A DNA stretch of 64,000 nt, taken from assembly GCF_004363095.1 (NCBI RefSeq), contig NZ_SNYO01000012.1, positions 62,001-126,000 of the forward strand. Direction: 5' to 3'. Within the stretch, counting starts at the first letter, position 1; every line of letters begins with the position of its first letter. Both the position numbers and the translations under genes were made by a program. Of this stretch, positions 43,278 to 52,924 are shown piece by piece. The DNA is from Actinomycetospora succinea (GTDB lineage: Bacteria > Actinomycetota > Actinomycetes > Mycobacteriales > Pseudonocardiaceae). The notes beneath the pieces were generated by a model, which was not told the DNA's origin, did no database searches, and worked only from the letters and a program-made list of their open reading frames with translations.

Positions 43278-45131
43278 CTACTCGACCGTGACCGACTTCG
43301 CCAGGTTGCGGGGCTTGTCGACGTCGTAGCCGCGGGAGCGGGCGACCTCGGCGGCGAAGACCTGCAGCGGGACGCTCGAGACCAGCGGCTGGAGCAGCGT
43401 CGACACCGCGGGCACCTCGATGAGGTGCTCGGCGAACGGGCGCACGGTCTCGTCGCCCTCCTCGGCCACCACGATCGTCCGCGCGCCGCGCGCCTGGATC
43501 TCGCGGATGTTGGAGAGCAGCTTCTGGTGCAGGATCGCGCGGCCCTTCGGCGAGGGCATGACCACCACGACGGGCAGGTCCTGCTCGATCAGCGCGATCG
43601 GCCCGTGCTTGAGCTCGCCCGCCGCGAAGCCCTCGGCGTGCATGTAGGCGAGCTCCTTGAGCTTGAGCGCGCCCTCCAGCGCCACCGGGAACCCGACGTG
43701 CCGGCCCAGGAAGAGCACCGCCTTCGACCCGGCGAGGTCGCGGGCCAGCTCGCGGGTCGGCTCCACGACCGCGTCGAGCACGCGCTGCACCGCGACCGTG
43801 CTCGACTCGAGCTCCGCGTACTCGCGGGCGACCTCGTCGGCGTACTTCGTGCCGAAGGTCTGCGCGAGCGCCAGCCCCACGAGGTAGCAGGCGATGACCT
43901 GCGCGGTGAACGTCTTCGTCGCCGCCACCCCGACCTCGGGACCGGCATGGGTGTAGAGCACTGCGTCGGACTCGCGGGGGATCTGCGCGCCGTTGGTGTT
44001 GCAGATCGCCAGCACGCGGGCCTTCTGGTCGCGGGCGTGGCGGACGGCCTCGAGCGTGTCCGCGGTCTCGCCAGACTGGGAGATCGCGACGACGAGCGTG
44101 GAGCGGTCGAGCACCGGGTCGCGGTAGCGGAACTCGCTCGCGACCTCGACCTCCACCGGGATGCGGCACCAGTGCTCGATCGCGTACTTCGCCAGCAGGC
44201 CCGCGTGGTAGGCCGTACCGCAGGCCACGACGAACACCTTGTCGATGTCGCGCAGCTCCTGGTCGGACAGGCGCTGCTCGTCGAGCACCACCCGGCCGTC
44301 GACGAGGTGCCCGCGCAGCGTGTCCGCCAGCGCGGTCGGCTGCTCCTCGATCTCCTTGAGCATGAAGAAGTCGTGGCCGCCCTTCTCGGCGGCCTCGATG
44401 TCCCAGTCGACGTGGAACGGGCGCGTCTTCGCGGTCTCGCCGAGGAAGTCGGTGACGACGGCGCCCTCGGCCGTCAGGGTGACGATCTGGTCCTGGCCGA
44501 GCTCCACGGCGTCGCGCGTGAAGTCGATGAACGCCGCGACGTCCGAGGCCACGAACATCTCGCCCTGCCCGACGCCCACCACCAGCGGCGACGAGCGGCG
44601 CGCGGCGACGATCTCGTCGGGCCGGTCGGCGTGGGTGAAGACCAGCGTGAACGCGCCCTCGAGCCGCGCGACGACCGCGCGCACGGCGGCGGTCAGCCCC
44701 GCGTCCGGGTCGGTGTCGAACGCCCGCGCGACGAGGTGCGCCGCGACCTCGCTGTCGGTGTCGCTGGTCAGCTCCACGCCCTCGGCCTCGAGCTCGGCGC
44801 GCAGCGCGGCGAAGTTCTCGATGATGCCGTTGTGCACGACCGCGACCCGCCCGGAACCGTCGCGGTGCGGGTGGGCGTTGCGGTCGGTCGGCGGGCCGTG
44901 CGTCGCCCAGCGCGTGTGCCCCATCCCGGTGGTCCCGGAGGTGGCGCCCTCGGGGAGCACCGCGACGAGGTTGTCGAGCGGACCGGCCGCCCGGTGCACC
45001 TCGAGCCCGCCCGCGCCGTCGGCGATCGCGACCCCCGCGGAGTCGTACCCGCGGTACTCCAGGCGCCGCAGGCCGTTGACGAGGACCTCCTGGGCACCGC
45101 GCTTGCCGACGTATCCCACGATCCCGCACAC
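43278..45131 (-). CDS. glmS: Glutamine-fructose-6-phosphate aminotransferase
   Basis: The 617-residue enzyme makes glucosamine-6-phosphate for the cell wall. The N-terminal glutaminase has nucleophile Cys2 (start CGIVGYVGKRGAQEVL) and HTRWATHGPPTDRNAHPH. Two SIS domains follow (ISQSGETADTLEAVR, PEVGVAATKTFT), and the C terminus is PRNLAKSVTVE. GTG 45131 exposes Cys2, which is required for activity. It is divergent from the Rv3438-like gene and lies upstream of nnr in the same direction, with a palindrome between. Confidence 0.97.
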   Translation of the reverse strand: MCGIVGYVGKRGAQEVLVNGLRRLEYRGYDSAGVAIADGAGGLEVHRAAGPLDNLVAVLPEGATSGTTGMGHTRWATHGPPTDRNAHPHRDGSGRVAVVHNGIIENFAALRAELEAEGVELTSDTDSEVAAHLVARAFDTDPDAGLTAAVRAVVARLEGAFTLVFTHADRPDEIVAARRSSPLVVGVGQGEMFVASDVAAFIDFTRDAVELGQDQIVTLTAEGAVVTDFLGETAKTRPFHVDWDIEAAEKGGHDFFMLKEIEEQPTALADTLRGHLVDGRVVLDEQRLSDQELRDIDKVFVVACGTAYHAGLLAKYAIEHWCRIPVEVEVASEFRYRDPVLDRSTLVVAISQSGETADTLEAVRHARDQKARVLAICNTNGAQIPRESDAVLYTHAGPEVGVAATKTFTAQVIACYLVGLALAQTFGTKYADEVAREYAELESSTVAVQRVLDAVVEPTRELARDLAGSKAVLFLGRHVGFPVALEGALKLKELAYMHAEGFAAGELKHGPIALIEQDLPVVVVMPSPKGRAILHQKLLSNIREIQARGARTIVVAEEGDETVRPFAEHLIEVPAVSTLLQPLVSSVPLQVFAAEVARSRGYDVDKPRNLAKSVTVE

Positions 45132-45224
45132 GGGCCTCAGGGTAACGACGCGCCGGACCGGGTCCTCCGGCCCGGGCGGGTCACGACGAGCTGGGACCCG
45201 GCGCCTCCGATAGGTTCCCGGGCC

Positions 45225-46106
45225 ATGGCGAGCGTGATCCCCGGGAAGGCCCTGGCGCCGAAGGCGGTGGTCGCCGAGCTGTCGAGGCCCGGCCCGTACC
45301 CCGTCCTGCGCGGCGAACTGGCGCTCGTCGGACTGCCGGGGGTCGTGTTCACCCCGGCCTCGGGCACCGCGCTGCCCGCCGTCGCCTTCGGGCACGACTG
45401 GCTCCAGCCCGCCGGGCGCTACCTCGGCCTGCTGCGCCACCTCGCGTCCTGGGGGATCGTCGCCGCGGCGCCGGACACCCAGCGCGGCCCCGTCGGCTCG
45501 CACCGCGGGCTCGCCCAGGACCTGCGCACGGCGCTCGGCGTCGTGTCCGGCGTCCGCCTCGGCGGCACGGCCCGTGGGGCCGCGGTCAGCGTCGACCCCC
45601 ACAAGCTCGGTGTCGCCGGGCACGGGATGGGCGCCGGCTCGGCCGTCCTCGCCGCCGCCGTGCCGGCCGCGGACACGCGCGTGCAGGAGGTCGGCGAGCC
45701 CTACTGGGAGGTCGGGCACGGCGTCGCGATCCAGGCCGTGGCCACCATCGCGCTCACCGACACGCAGCCCTCGGCCGTCGAGGCCGCGCGCGCGGTCCAC
45801 CTGCCCGGCATGCACCTCGGGTTCGGCCGGGACCTCGTCTCCCCGCCGGCCGCGGGCGCGGAGCTGCTCGACAAGGCCTGGGCCGGCGAGTCGTCGCTGC
45901 GCACCGTGAAGAAGGCCACCCACCTCGGGCTGCTCGAGGGCCGGCACTGGAGCGACATCCTGCTCGACGGCAAGGGCGAGCCCGCGACGCGCACGCTGGT
46001 CCGGGCCCTGCTGACCGGCTTCCTGCTGCACCGCCTCGGCGGCGACGGCCGCTACGCCGGAGCCTTCGACGGCGTGGTCAAGGGGACGGAGGAAGGCTCC
46101 GGCTGA
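45225..46106 (+). CDS. Alpha/beta hydrolase-fold protein lacking the nucleophile (Rv3438-like)
   Basis: The 293-residue protein has an alpha/beta hydrolase fold of the dienelactone hydrolase/lipase type, with the oxyanion strand VAFGHDWLQPAGRY and the nucleophile elbow VAGHGMGAGSAVLAAA. The elbow should read GxSxG but reads G-H-G-M-G, so the serine is absent. It is probably not a hydrolase, unless another residue serves. It takes the position and strand of Rv3438 between glmS and glmM. Its 3' end overlaps the convergent gene by 29 bp. Confidence 0.75.
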   Translation: MASVIPGKALAPKAVVAELSRPGPYPVLRGELALVGLPGVVFTPASGTALPAVAFGHDWLQPAGRYLGLLRHLASWGIVAAAPDTQRGPVGSHRGLAQDLRTALGVVSGVRLGGTARGAAVSVDPHKLGVAGHGMGAGSAVLAAAVPAADTRVQEVGEPYWEVGHGVAIQAVATIALTDTQPSAVEAARAVHLPGMHLGFGRDLVSPPAAGAELLDKAWAGESSLRTVKKATHLGLLEGRHWSDILLDGKGEPATRTLVRALLTGFLLHRLGGDGRYAGAFDGVVKGTEEGSG

Positions 46107-46842
46107 GCGGGTCGCCCCCGCCCGCCGCGAGCCGCTCGCGGATCCGCGCCCCGGCCTCCAGGCCGACGGCGCGACTGCGCGACGCCGCCGCGAGGAAGAG
46201 CCGCGTGCGCTCCTCGAGGTCGGCCGCCCACGCGCGGAGCGGCGCCTCCACCGTCGGGTCGGTGCGCACGCGCGCGAGCAGCGCGTCCACCTGCGCGGGG
46301 AGCAGCCCGCCGACCGGGTCCGCGGGACGGACCGCGGCCGCGCCGCCCGCGAGGTCGCGCACCGCGGCCGCCGTGTGCGCCGCGGCGACCTCGAAGACGT
46401 CGGCGGTGTCGCCGAGCTCGCCCACCAGCCCGTGCGCCGAGCGCGCGAGCGCCGACACCCGCTTCTGCACGGCGTCCGCCGACGGGCCCGCCCAGGTGTC
46501 CCACAGCGGGCCCAGGTCCTCGGCCGTGTCCACGTGCTGGCGGCGCACGAGCGTCGCGGCCTCCCGCAGGGCCTCGGCCTGCGCGGCCAGCGCGGCCGGG
46601 TGGGGCAGCTCGCGCGCCTCGGCGCCGGCGCGCCGGACCGTGGCGGGGTCGGTGTCGGGGCCCGCCGGGACGCCGCGCCAGCGCGGGGGCAGCGCCGACC
46701 ACCGCGCGAGGTGCGTGGCCAGCACGCCGACCGCGGCGTCCACGGTGGTCAGCAGCGTCGCGCGGTCCGGGCCGGCGAGGTCGACCGGTCCGGGCGCGGG
46801 CGCGAGCCGCAGCGGGCGCTCGGGGCGCACCCCGCTGCTCAC
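46078..46842 (-). CDS. WXG-like helical protein next to glmM
   Basis: The 254-residue Ala-rich helical protein has PLWDTWAGPSADAVQKRV around residue 117, flanked by two long predicted helices (about 85-112 and 121-170). That is the layout of a WXG100 domain. A second helical region ends the protein (LFLAAASRSRAVGLEAGAR). It starts at GTG 46842, overlapping the stop of the 151-residue gene upstream. In M. tuberculosis Rv3439c/Rv3440c occupy this place with unknown function. A link with the nearby ESX-4 locus is inferred, not shown. Confidence 0.65.
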   Translation of the reverse strand: MSSGVRPERPLRLAPAPGPVDLAGPDRATLLTTVDAAVGVLATHLARWSALPPRWRGVPAGPDTDPATVRRAGAEARELPHPAALAAQAEALREAATLVRRQHVDTAEDLGPLWDTWAGPSADAVQKRVSALARSAHGLVGELGDTADVFEVAAAHTAAAVRDLAGGAAAVRPADPVGGLLPAQVDALLARVRTDPTVEAPLRAWAADLEERTRLFLAAASRSRAVGLEAGARIRERLAAGGGDPLSRSLPPSP

Positions 46843-47294
46843 CCGACGTGGCGCGGCACGCCCTGCGGATCCTCGGCGCCCGACCCGTCGGCGCCGGCGG
46901 GCGCGGGGTCGTCGTCGGGTCCGGGGGCGTCCGCGCCGGTGGTGGCCGGGAGCGGCGTGGCAGTCCCGGGATCGGCGGCGGTCTGCTGGGAGGTCTGCCC
47001 GGCGTCCTGCTCGTCGCCGGCGGCCTGGAGGTGCTCGGCGAGGTCGCCGACCGCGCCCGCGTGGGCGCGCAGCAGGGCGACCGCGGACAGCGAGTCCTCC
47101 GAGCCCTGTTCGGCGCTCAGCCGGTCGGCGAGCCGGTGAAGGTCGCGCGCGCGGCCGGTGACGGCCTCGACCACCTCGGGCAGGTCGGGCGGGGGCGCGG
47201 CGTCGTCGTCGGGCCCGTCGTCGTCCGCGCCCAGATCGGCGAGCACGTCGTCGAGATCGCGGGCCGGACCGTGAACGGGCGGGACCGAGTCCAT
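46839..47294 (-). CDS. Acidic helical protein paired with the WXG-like protein
   Basis: The 151-residue protein starts MDSVPPVHGPARDLDDVLAD. Residues about 40-95 are helical (PEVVEAVTGRARDLHRLADR, VALLRAHAGAVGDLAEHL), and the C-terminal third is a Pro/Asp/Gly-rich disordered tail. ATG 47294 is preceded by GGAGG at good spacing. Its stop overlaps the WXG-like start. No known domain was recognised. It could form a helical partner for its neighbour. Confidence 0.62.
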   Translation of the reverse strand: MDSVPPVHGPARDLDDVLADLGADDDGPDDDAAPPPDLPEVVEAVTGRARDLHRLADRLSAEQGSEDSLSAVALLRAHAGAVGDLAEHLQAAGDEQDAGQTSQQTAADPGTATPLPATTGADAPGPDDDPAPAGADGSGAEDPQGVPRHVG

Positions 47295-47476
47295 CCGCGT
47301 CCTCCGCATCCGGCCCCGCGCGGGGCTGTGCCGACGTCGACGTCCCGCACTCCCCAGTGGCCCGCGGGATCGCCGTCAGGTTAACGCCTGCCGGCGCGAC
47401 GGGGGGCGGGAACCCGGTACCGGCACGCCCGGACACCGGCGACGCTCACGGCCTGCGAGCGTGCGGTGGCGCTGCG

Positions 47477-48877
47477 TCAGCGGACGGTGGAGACGAGCCC
47501 CGCGAGCCGGTCGGCGACCTCGCCCGCGACCACCTGCGTCGGCGCCTCGACCATGACGCGCACGAGCTGCTCGGTGCCCGACGGGCGCAGCAGCACCCGG
47601 CCCCGGCCGCCGAGCTCGGCCTCGGCGGCCGCGACGGCGTCGGCGACCTCGGGCGACGAGCCCACCGCGGCCTTGTCGGCGACCGGCACGTTGACCAGCA
47701 CCTGGGGCAGCCGGGTCATCACCGCGCCGAGGTCGGCGAGGGTGCGCCCGCTCTGGGCCATGCGCGCCATGAGCCGCAGCGCGGTGAGCAGGCCGTCGCC
47801 GGTGGTGGCGTGCGACGGGAGCACCACGTGCCCCGACTGCTCGCCACCGAGCGAGAACCCGCCGGCCCGCAGCTCCTCGAGCACGTAGCGGTCGCCGACC
47901 GCGGTGGTGCGCAGGGCGACCCCGGCGTCGGCCATCGCGAGGTGCAGGCCGAGGTTGCTCATCACGGTGACGACGAGCGTCGCGTCGGTGAGCTCCCCGC
48001 GCTCGAGCAGGTCGAGGGCGAGGATCGCGAGGATCTGGTCGCCGTCGACGACGGCGCCGTCGGCGGCGACCGCCAGGCAGCGGTCGGCGTCGCCGTCGTG
48101 GGCGATGCCCAGGTCGGCACCCTCGGCGACCACGGTCCGGGCGAGCGCCTCGATGTGGGTGGAGCCGACGCCGTCGTTGATGTTCCAACCGTCGGGGTCG
48201 GCGTGCAGGGCCGTGACCCGGGCGCCCGCGGCGGCGTACGCGCCGGGCGCGGCGGTCGACGCGGCGCCGTGCGCGCAGTCGACGACGACGTGCAGGCCGG
48301 CCAGCGGCGTCGGCGTCGCGGCGGCGAGGTGCTCGACGTAGCGGTCGAGGGCGTTCGGGAGGTCGCGCACGCGGCCGATCTCGCGGCCGGTGGGGCGGGC
48401 GCCGGACGAGCCCTCGGCGACCCGGGCCTCGATCGCGTCCTCGACGGCGTCGGGCAGCTTGTGCCCGCCGGCGGCGAAGAGCTTGATGCCGTTGTCGGGC
48501 ATCGGGTTGTGCGACGCGGAGATCATCACGCCGAGGTCGGCGTCGAGCGCGTCGGTCAGGAACGCGACCGCCGGCGTCGGCAGCACGCCGACGCGCAGCA
48601 CGTCCGCCCCGGCGGCGGCGAGGCCCGCGGTGACCGCGGCCTCGAGCATCTCGCCGCTGGCCCGCGGGTCGCGGCCGACGACCGCGACGGGTCGATCGGC
48701 CGCGTCACGCCGCCCCTCGGCCCGGGCGTGCTCGGCGAGCACGCCCACCGACGCCGTGGAGACCGCGGTCGCCAGCTCGGGCGAGAGGTCGGCGTTGGCC
48801 AGGCCCCGGACACCATCGGTGCCGAAGAGTCTGCGACGGACCGGGGTCGAGCTCCGCTCCGCTGCGTCTCCCGCCAT
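47477..48877 (-). CDS. glmM: Phosphoglucosamine mutase
   Basis: The 466-residue enzyme interconverts glucosamine-6- and -1-phosphate, the step after GlmS. The phospho-serine is S122 in [16 protein letters not shown], the metal loop is [11 protein letters not shown], the sugar loop is [11 protein letters not shown], and the phosphate-binding loop is [14 protein letters not shown]. It starts at ATG 48877, overlapping the rpsI stop by one base (TGATG). The 182 bp downstream, before the acidic-protein gene, hold only a weak ACGCTC..GAGCGT hairpin (about 47440-47462). Confidence 0.96.
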   Translation of the reverse strand: MAGDAAERSSTPVRRRLFGTDGVRGLANADLSPELATAVSTASVGVLAEHARAEGRRDAADRPVAVVGRDPRASGEMLEAAVTAGLAAAGADVLRVGVLPTPAVAFLTDALDADLGVMISASHNPMPDNGIKLFAAGGHKLPDAVEDAIEARVAEGSSGARPTGREIGRVRDLPNALDRYVEHLAAATPTPLAGLHVVVDCAHGAASTAAPGAYAAAGARVTALHADPDGWNINDGVGSTHIEALARTVVAEGADLGIAHDGDADRCLAVAADGAVVDGDQILAILALDLLERGELTDATLVVTVMSNLGLHLAMADAGVALRTTAVGDRYVLEELRAGGFSLGGEQSGHVVLPSHATTGDGLLTALRLMARMAQSGRTLADLGAVMTRLPQVLVNVPVADKAAVGSSPEVADAVAAAEAELGGRGRVLLRPSGTEQLVRVMVEAPTQVVAGEVADRLAGLVSTVR

Positions 48878-49509
48878 CAGCGCTTCGAGTACTGAGGAGC
48901 CTTCCGGGCCTTCTTCAGGCCGTACTTCTTGCGCTCCGTGGCCCGCGCGTCGCGGGTGAGGAAGCCGGCCTTCTTGAGACCCGGACGGTCGTCGGGGTCG
49001 ACCTCGACGAGCGCCCGCGCGAGGCCCAGGCGCAGCGCGCCGGCCTGGCCCGACGTGCCGCCACCGGTGAGGGTGGCGTAGACGTCGAACTGCTCGGTGC
49101 GCTCGGTGACCACCAGCGGCTCGCGGATGAGCTGCTGGTGGACCTTGTTCGGGAAGTAGTCCTCGAACGCCTTGCCGTTGCAGACGATGCGCCCGGTGCC
49201 GGAGACGAGGCGCACGCGGACGATGGCCTCCTTGCGGCGGCCGACCGTCTGGACGGGGCGGTCGATCCCGGCGAACACCGGCGCGGCGGTCTCACCGAAG
49301 ACGTCGGCGTCGTCGACCTCGTCGGCGTCCGAGCTGACGACGTCGGCGACGACCTGGTCGTCGGCGGGGTCGTCACCGGGCTCGTCGGTCGCGTCGACGG
49401 GCGTGCCGCCGACGGCGCCCTCGGGCAGGTCCGCCGCCTCGGCGAGCGTCTGCGCCGCGTCGTTGTCGGCGACCTCGGGGAGGTCGCTCGGGTCGTCAGG
49501 GGTGGTCAC
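48877..49509 (-). CDS. rpsI: Ribosomal protein S9 with long acidic N terminus
   Basis: The 210-residue protein carries the S9 domain in its last 128 residues ([38 protein letters not shown], and the [10 protein letters not shown] tail that reaches the P-site tRNA). The first 80 or so residues are Asp/Glu/Ala-rich and absent from most bacteria; mycobacterial S9 has a shorter extension. GTG 49509 overlaps the rplM stop (GTGA). Confidence 0.96.
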   Translation of the reverse strand: MTTPDDPSDLPEVADNDAAQTLAEAADLPEGAVGGTPVDATDEPGDDPADDQVVADVVSSDADEVDDADVFGETAAPVFAGIDRPVQTVGRRKEAIVRVRLVSGTGRIVCNGKAFEDYFPNKVHQQLIREPLVVTERTEQFDVYATLTGGGTSGQAGALRLGLARALVEVDPDDRPGLKKAGFLTRDARATERKKYGLKKARKAPQYSKR

Positions 49510-49949
49510 TGGCTCACCTGTCGAATCTCGTACGGCACCGGCTTCTGCGCGGCGTGGGGGTGCTCCGGGCCCGCGTAGACCTTGAGCTTGCTGCCCATCG
49601 CCCGGCCGAGCCGGTTCTTCGGGAGCATGCCCTTGATGGCCTTCTCGACCAGACGCGCCGGGAAGCGCTCGAGCTCCTCGCCCACCGTGCGGGCCTTGAG
49701 CCCGCCCGGGTAGCCACTGTGGTGGTAGACGAAGCGGTCGTCGCGCTTGCTGCCCGTGAGGGCGATCTTCTCCGCGTTCACGATGATCACGAAGTCACCG
49801 GTGTCGACGTGCGGCGCGTACGTGGGCTTGTGCTTGCCACGCAGCAGCGTCGCGCTCTGGCTGGCCAGACGGCCGAGCACGATGTCGGACGCGTCGATGA
49901 CGTGCCAGGCGCGGTCGATGTCGCCGGGCTTCGGACTGAACGTGCGCAC
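49506..49949 (-). CDS. rplM: Ribosomal protein L13
   Basis: The 147-residue large-subunit protein shows [40 protein letters not shown] and [20 protein letters not shown], all diagnostic of L13. GTG 49949 gives the standard length. It leads rplM-rpsI-glmM. The 147 bp upstream, to the WXG100 gene, should hold its promoter; no clear hexamers were identified. Confidence 0.97.
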   Translation of the reverse strand: MRTFSPKPGDIDRAWHVIDASDIVLGRLASQSATLLRGKHKPTYAPHVDTGDFVIIVNAEKIALTGSKRDDRFVYHHSGYPGGLKARTVGEELERFPARLVEKAIKGMLPKNRLGRAMGSKLKVYAGPEHPHAAQKPVPYEIRQVSQ

Positions 49950-50096
49950 GGAAGCTACCTCGTCACGGACGGCTGGGCGGGTCGGCGGGGGCCGAGTGTG
50001 TGGTCGAGCAGGCGCGGGACGTACACCGCGCAACGATCCTCCAGAGTACGCGTCGCCTCTCCGGCGGCACCGACCACCCCCTACCGCGGGCGGTCG

Positions 50097-50393
50097 TCAG
50101 GCCCGGAACATCGCGCTGACGCCGGACTCGGTCTCCATGTACTGCTGGGTGGCCTGGTCGGTGCGTCCGCGGATCTGCGCGAGCAGCTCCTTCAGATCGT
50201 TCCACGCCGCGTCGATCTGCTGCTGCTGCTGGCGGTAGAAGTCGGACGACGCGCCGTCCCACACGGCGAGCTGCCCCACCGCGGTGCGGACGTCCTGGAG
50301 CTGCGCCTCGATGCCCGCGTGCGTGCTGTTGATGTCCTGGCTGGCCTGCTGCAGCGCGCCGAAGCGGACCTTGATGTTGTCGGGGCTGGTCAT
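50097..50393 (-). CDS. esxT: WXG100 protein EsxT-like
   Basis: The 98-residue helical hairpin protein has the WXG turn at W45-D-G47 (LAVWDGASSD) and a C-terminal YMETE that fits the YxxxD/E secretion motif. This is the expected size and order for the EsxT subunit of ESX-4 (Rv3444c). It probably dimerises with the next gene product and is exported through EccC. ATG 50393 follows GGAGACGAGGA. Confidence 0.9.
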   Translation of the reverse strand: MTSPDNIKVRFGALQQASQDINSTHAGIEAQLQDVRTAVGQLAVWDGASSDFYRQQQQQIDAAWNDLKELLAQIRGRTDQATQQYMETESGVSAMFRA

Positions 50394-50434
50394 GGTGTCC
50401 TCGTCTCCGTCGTGTCTGTCGGTGATCCGGCCGG

Positions 50435-50803
50435 TCAGCCGAGGGCGTTCGTGATCGTGCCGCCGCCGGTGCCGCCCACGGCGCCGCCGCCGGACCCGCC
50501 CGCGTCGCCGAGGACGTTGAGCATCCGGGCCGCGTCGGCCTCGTTCGCGCCGTAGCGGCCGGCACCCGCGCGGACCCGCTCGGCGATGCCGAGCAGCGCG
50601 TCGTTGATGCGCTTCGCGTCGGTCTGCCAGCGGGCCATCGTCCCCTGGAACGCGGTCGCCCCCTGGCCCTGCCAGTCGGCGACGAGGGGCTCGAGGCGCC
50701 CCTGGAGCGACCGGAGCTGGCCCTGGAGCTCGCCGTTGATGGACTCCAGCCGGGTGGCCACGCCGACCATGACGTCGGTCTGGGTGCCGAATCCTCCCGC
50801 CAC
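50435..50803 (-). CDS. esxU: WXG100 protein EsxU-like
   Basis: The 122-residue WXG100 protein has W44-Q-G46 in VADWQGQGATAFQG between two amphipathic helices and a Gly-rich tail. GTG 50803 is preceded by GAGGAGG. It pairs with EsxT, 41 bp downstream. It is preceded by a 114-bp gap holding nothing recognisable. Confidence 0.88.
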   Translation of the reverse strand: MAGGFGTQTDVMVGVATRLESINGELQGQLRSLQGRLEPLVADWQGQGATAFQGTMARWQTDAKRINDALLGIAERVRAGAGRYGANEADAARMLNVLGDAGGSGGGAVGGTGGGTITNALG

Positions 50804-50917
50804 GCCACACCTCCTCTCCTCGCGGAGCCCGCGGGCCCCGTGTGCTCGTGACGGATCGAGCATGACGACCGCGCCGGGGGCGTGGTGGCCGTTCGGGAGA
50901 AGTCGTGGGAAGTCGGC

Positions 50918-52924
50918 TCAGCCCGTGGGCGCGAGGGTCTCGACGACCTGCTCGCAGGCGGCGAGCACGCGCCGCTCGTCGGCGGCCTCGGTGCCGTGGC
51001 GGCAGCCGACGCTGACCATCGACGGCGCGGACACCACGACGAACCAGTCGACGCGGATGCCGGGCGCGGGGTCCTGGCGGTAGCGGGCGACCTCGCGGCC
51101 GCCGAACTCCGTGCTCGCCTCGTAGCCCGACACCGGGTCGCCGCCGGCCCGCGCGGCCTCGTACTGCCCGGCGAGCTGCGCGCGGGCGCGCTCGGGGTCC
51201 GCCGCGCTCGCCGGGTCGAGCGGGTTCTCCTGGACCGCGAGGAGGTCGGTACCGCGCGGGGCACCCGCCGGGCGCAGCAGCAGGCGCCGGGCGCCGGCGT
51301 CGCCGCCCGCCTGCACCCAGCCGATCGGGGCGACGAACGTCTGCCCGCCGACGACGGCCGCGGTCCCCGACGGCCCCTGCAGGGTGCGGACCCCGAGCAC
51401 GGCGCCGGTGACGAGCGCGACGACGGCCAGCAGGGCGACGATCACCGCGCCCACGCCCACCCGGCCGCGCGGGGGGACGGGCCGGCGGGCGGGCAGCGGG
51501 CGGCGCGCGGGCAGGTGGCGGGGCTCGTCGACCTCCTCGACCGGCTCCACGAGGTCGGTGTCGTCGACGGGGTCCGCGGGCGCGGTCAGGTCGTCGTCCG
51601 GGCCCACCCTCCGGACCGGGACCTGCACGTCGGGGCGCTCCGGCGAGGTCGGGGTCAACCACACCGGGTCGTCGGCCGGCGCGCCGAGGTCCTCGGTGCG
51701 CTCCCCCACCGCCGGCGGGAGCGGGGCGGTCGGCGGGTCGAGCAGCGGTCCGGGCCGCAGCCCGGCGGACGCGAGCGCGGCGGCCGGGACCCGCACCTCG
51801 CGGGATCGCGGCCCCGCCTCCTCCCGCGCCACCACCAGCGCCCCGTGCGCGACGACCGACCGCGGCTCGGTCGCGACCGTGGCCGGCACCCCGAGCTCGC
51901 GGTGCACGAGGGCGGCGAGCAGCGGGATCCGCGCGCCGCCCCCGGTGAGCCACACGCCGTCGAGGTGCTCGGGCCCGGTGCCGGCGTCGGCGAGGGTGTC
52001 GGCGAGCAGGTCGACGACGCCGCGCAGCGCCGGGCGCAGGACCTCGGTGAGCTCGCCGCGCGAGAGCCACGCCGCGGTCACGCGCCCGGGCAGCGGGACC
52101 GCCGCCTGCTCGGCGTCCGAGAGCGCCTCCTTCGCCGCCCGCACGTCGTCGAGCAGCACCTGGCGGTGGCGCCGGTCGGCGAGCGTCGTGCCGGCGACGA
52201 CCTCCAGCACGCGGTCGGCGTCCCCCGGGTCGTCCGGGTCGTCGTGCAGCGCGGTGAGCAGGTGGCCGAGCAGCAGCTCGTCGGCGTCGTCACCGCCGAA
52301 CCGCGCGTCCTCGCGGCGGGCGAGCAGCCGCGCGCCCCCGCAGCGCCCGGCGACCGGGGCCAGCACGGCCGCCGACGCCCCGCGCGCCCCGAGGTCGAGC
52401 ACGGCGAGCGGCCGCGGGCGCGCCGAGCCCCGCGGGCGCATCCACCCCGCGTGCGCGGCCGCGGCGACCGGTTCGCAGACCAGCGTCAGGTCCTCGGCGA
52501 GCCCCGACCCGGCCCGGCGCAGCACCTCGCGGCGCCCGGCGTCCCAGCCCGCGGGGTGGGTGAGGACGAGCCGGCGCGGGCGCCCGCCGCGCAGCAGGGG
52601 GCCGGCGCGGTCGAGGACGCCGGCGAGCACCGCGCCCCACGCCTCGGACACCCCGACGACGCGGGTGCCGAGCAGCAGGTCCGGCTCGTCGACGCGCAGG
52701 CGCGGGGTGGGCTCGTAGCGCGACGGGTCGGTGGGCGCGAGGCGGCGGGCCGCGGCGCCGACGACGAGCGCGGTGCCGTCGGCGGGCGCGAACACGGCGG
52801 CGAGGTCGGCGGGCAGGTCCGTGGGGTCGAGGGACTCCACGGCGTCGTCGACCGGCCCGGTGTCGAGCGCCGCCGCCACCGTCGTCACGCCGAGGTCGAT
52901 CGCGACGACCGGGCCGTCGCTCAC
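50918..52924 (-). CDS. Hsp70-like type VII secretion-associated membrane protein (Rv3446c family)
   Basis: The 668-residue protein begins with an actin/Hsp70-type ATPase domain (about 5-330: VVAIDLGVTTVAAALD, LAVLDLGARGASAAVL, GVWLTGGGARIPLLAALV). A Pro/Asp-rich linker leads to a TM helix (about 515-537, GVGAVIVALLAVVALVTGAV) and an outer C-terminal domain (VGGQTFVAPIGWV to QVVETLAPTG) of the type named after Rv3446c in ESX-4 loci. It starts at GTG 52924, overlapping the eccC stop. It may couple ATP-driven changes inside to a periplasmic secretion component. Confidence 0.85.
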   Translation of the reverse strand: MSDGPVVAIDLGVTTVAAALDTGPVDDAVESLDPTDLPADLAAVFAPADGTALVVGAAARRLAPTDPSRYEPTPRLRVDEPDLLLGTRVVGVSEAWGAVLAGVLDRAGPLLRGGRPRRLVLTHPAGWDAGRREVLRRAGSGLAEDLTLVCEPVAAAAHAGWMRPRGSARPRPLAVLDLGARGASAAVLAPVAGRCGGARLLARREDARFGGDDADELLLGHLLTALHDDPDDPGDADRVLEVVAGTTLADRRHRQVLLDDVRAAKEALSDAEQAAVPLPGRVTAAWLSRGELTEVLRPALRGVVDLLADTLADAGTGPEHLDGVWLTGGGARIPLLAALVHRELGVPATVATEPRSVVAHGALVVAREEAGPRSREVRVPAAALASAGLRPGPLLDPPTAPLPPAVGERTEDLGAPADDPVWLTPTSPERPDVQVPVRRVGPDDDLTAPADPVDDTDLVEPVEEVDEPRHLPARRPLPARRPVPPRGRVGVGAVIVALLAVVALVTGAVLGVRTLQGPSGTAAVVGGQTFVAPIGWVQAGGDAGARRLLLRPAGAPRGTDLLAVQENPLDPASAADPERARAQLAGQYEAARAGGDPVSGYEASTEFGGREVARYRQDPAPGIRVDWFVVVSAPSMVSVGCRHGTEAADERRVLAACEQVVETLAPTG

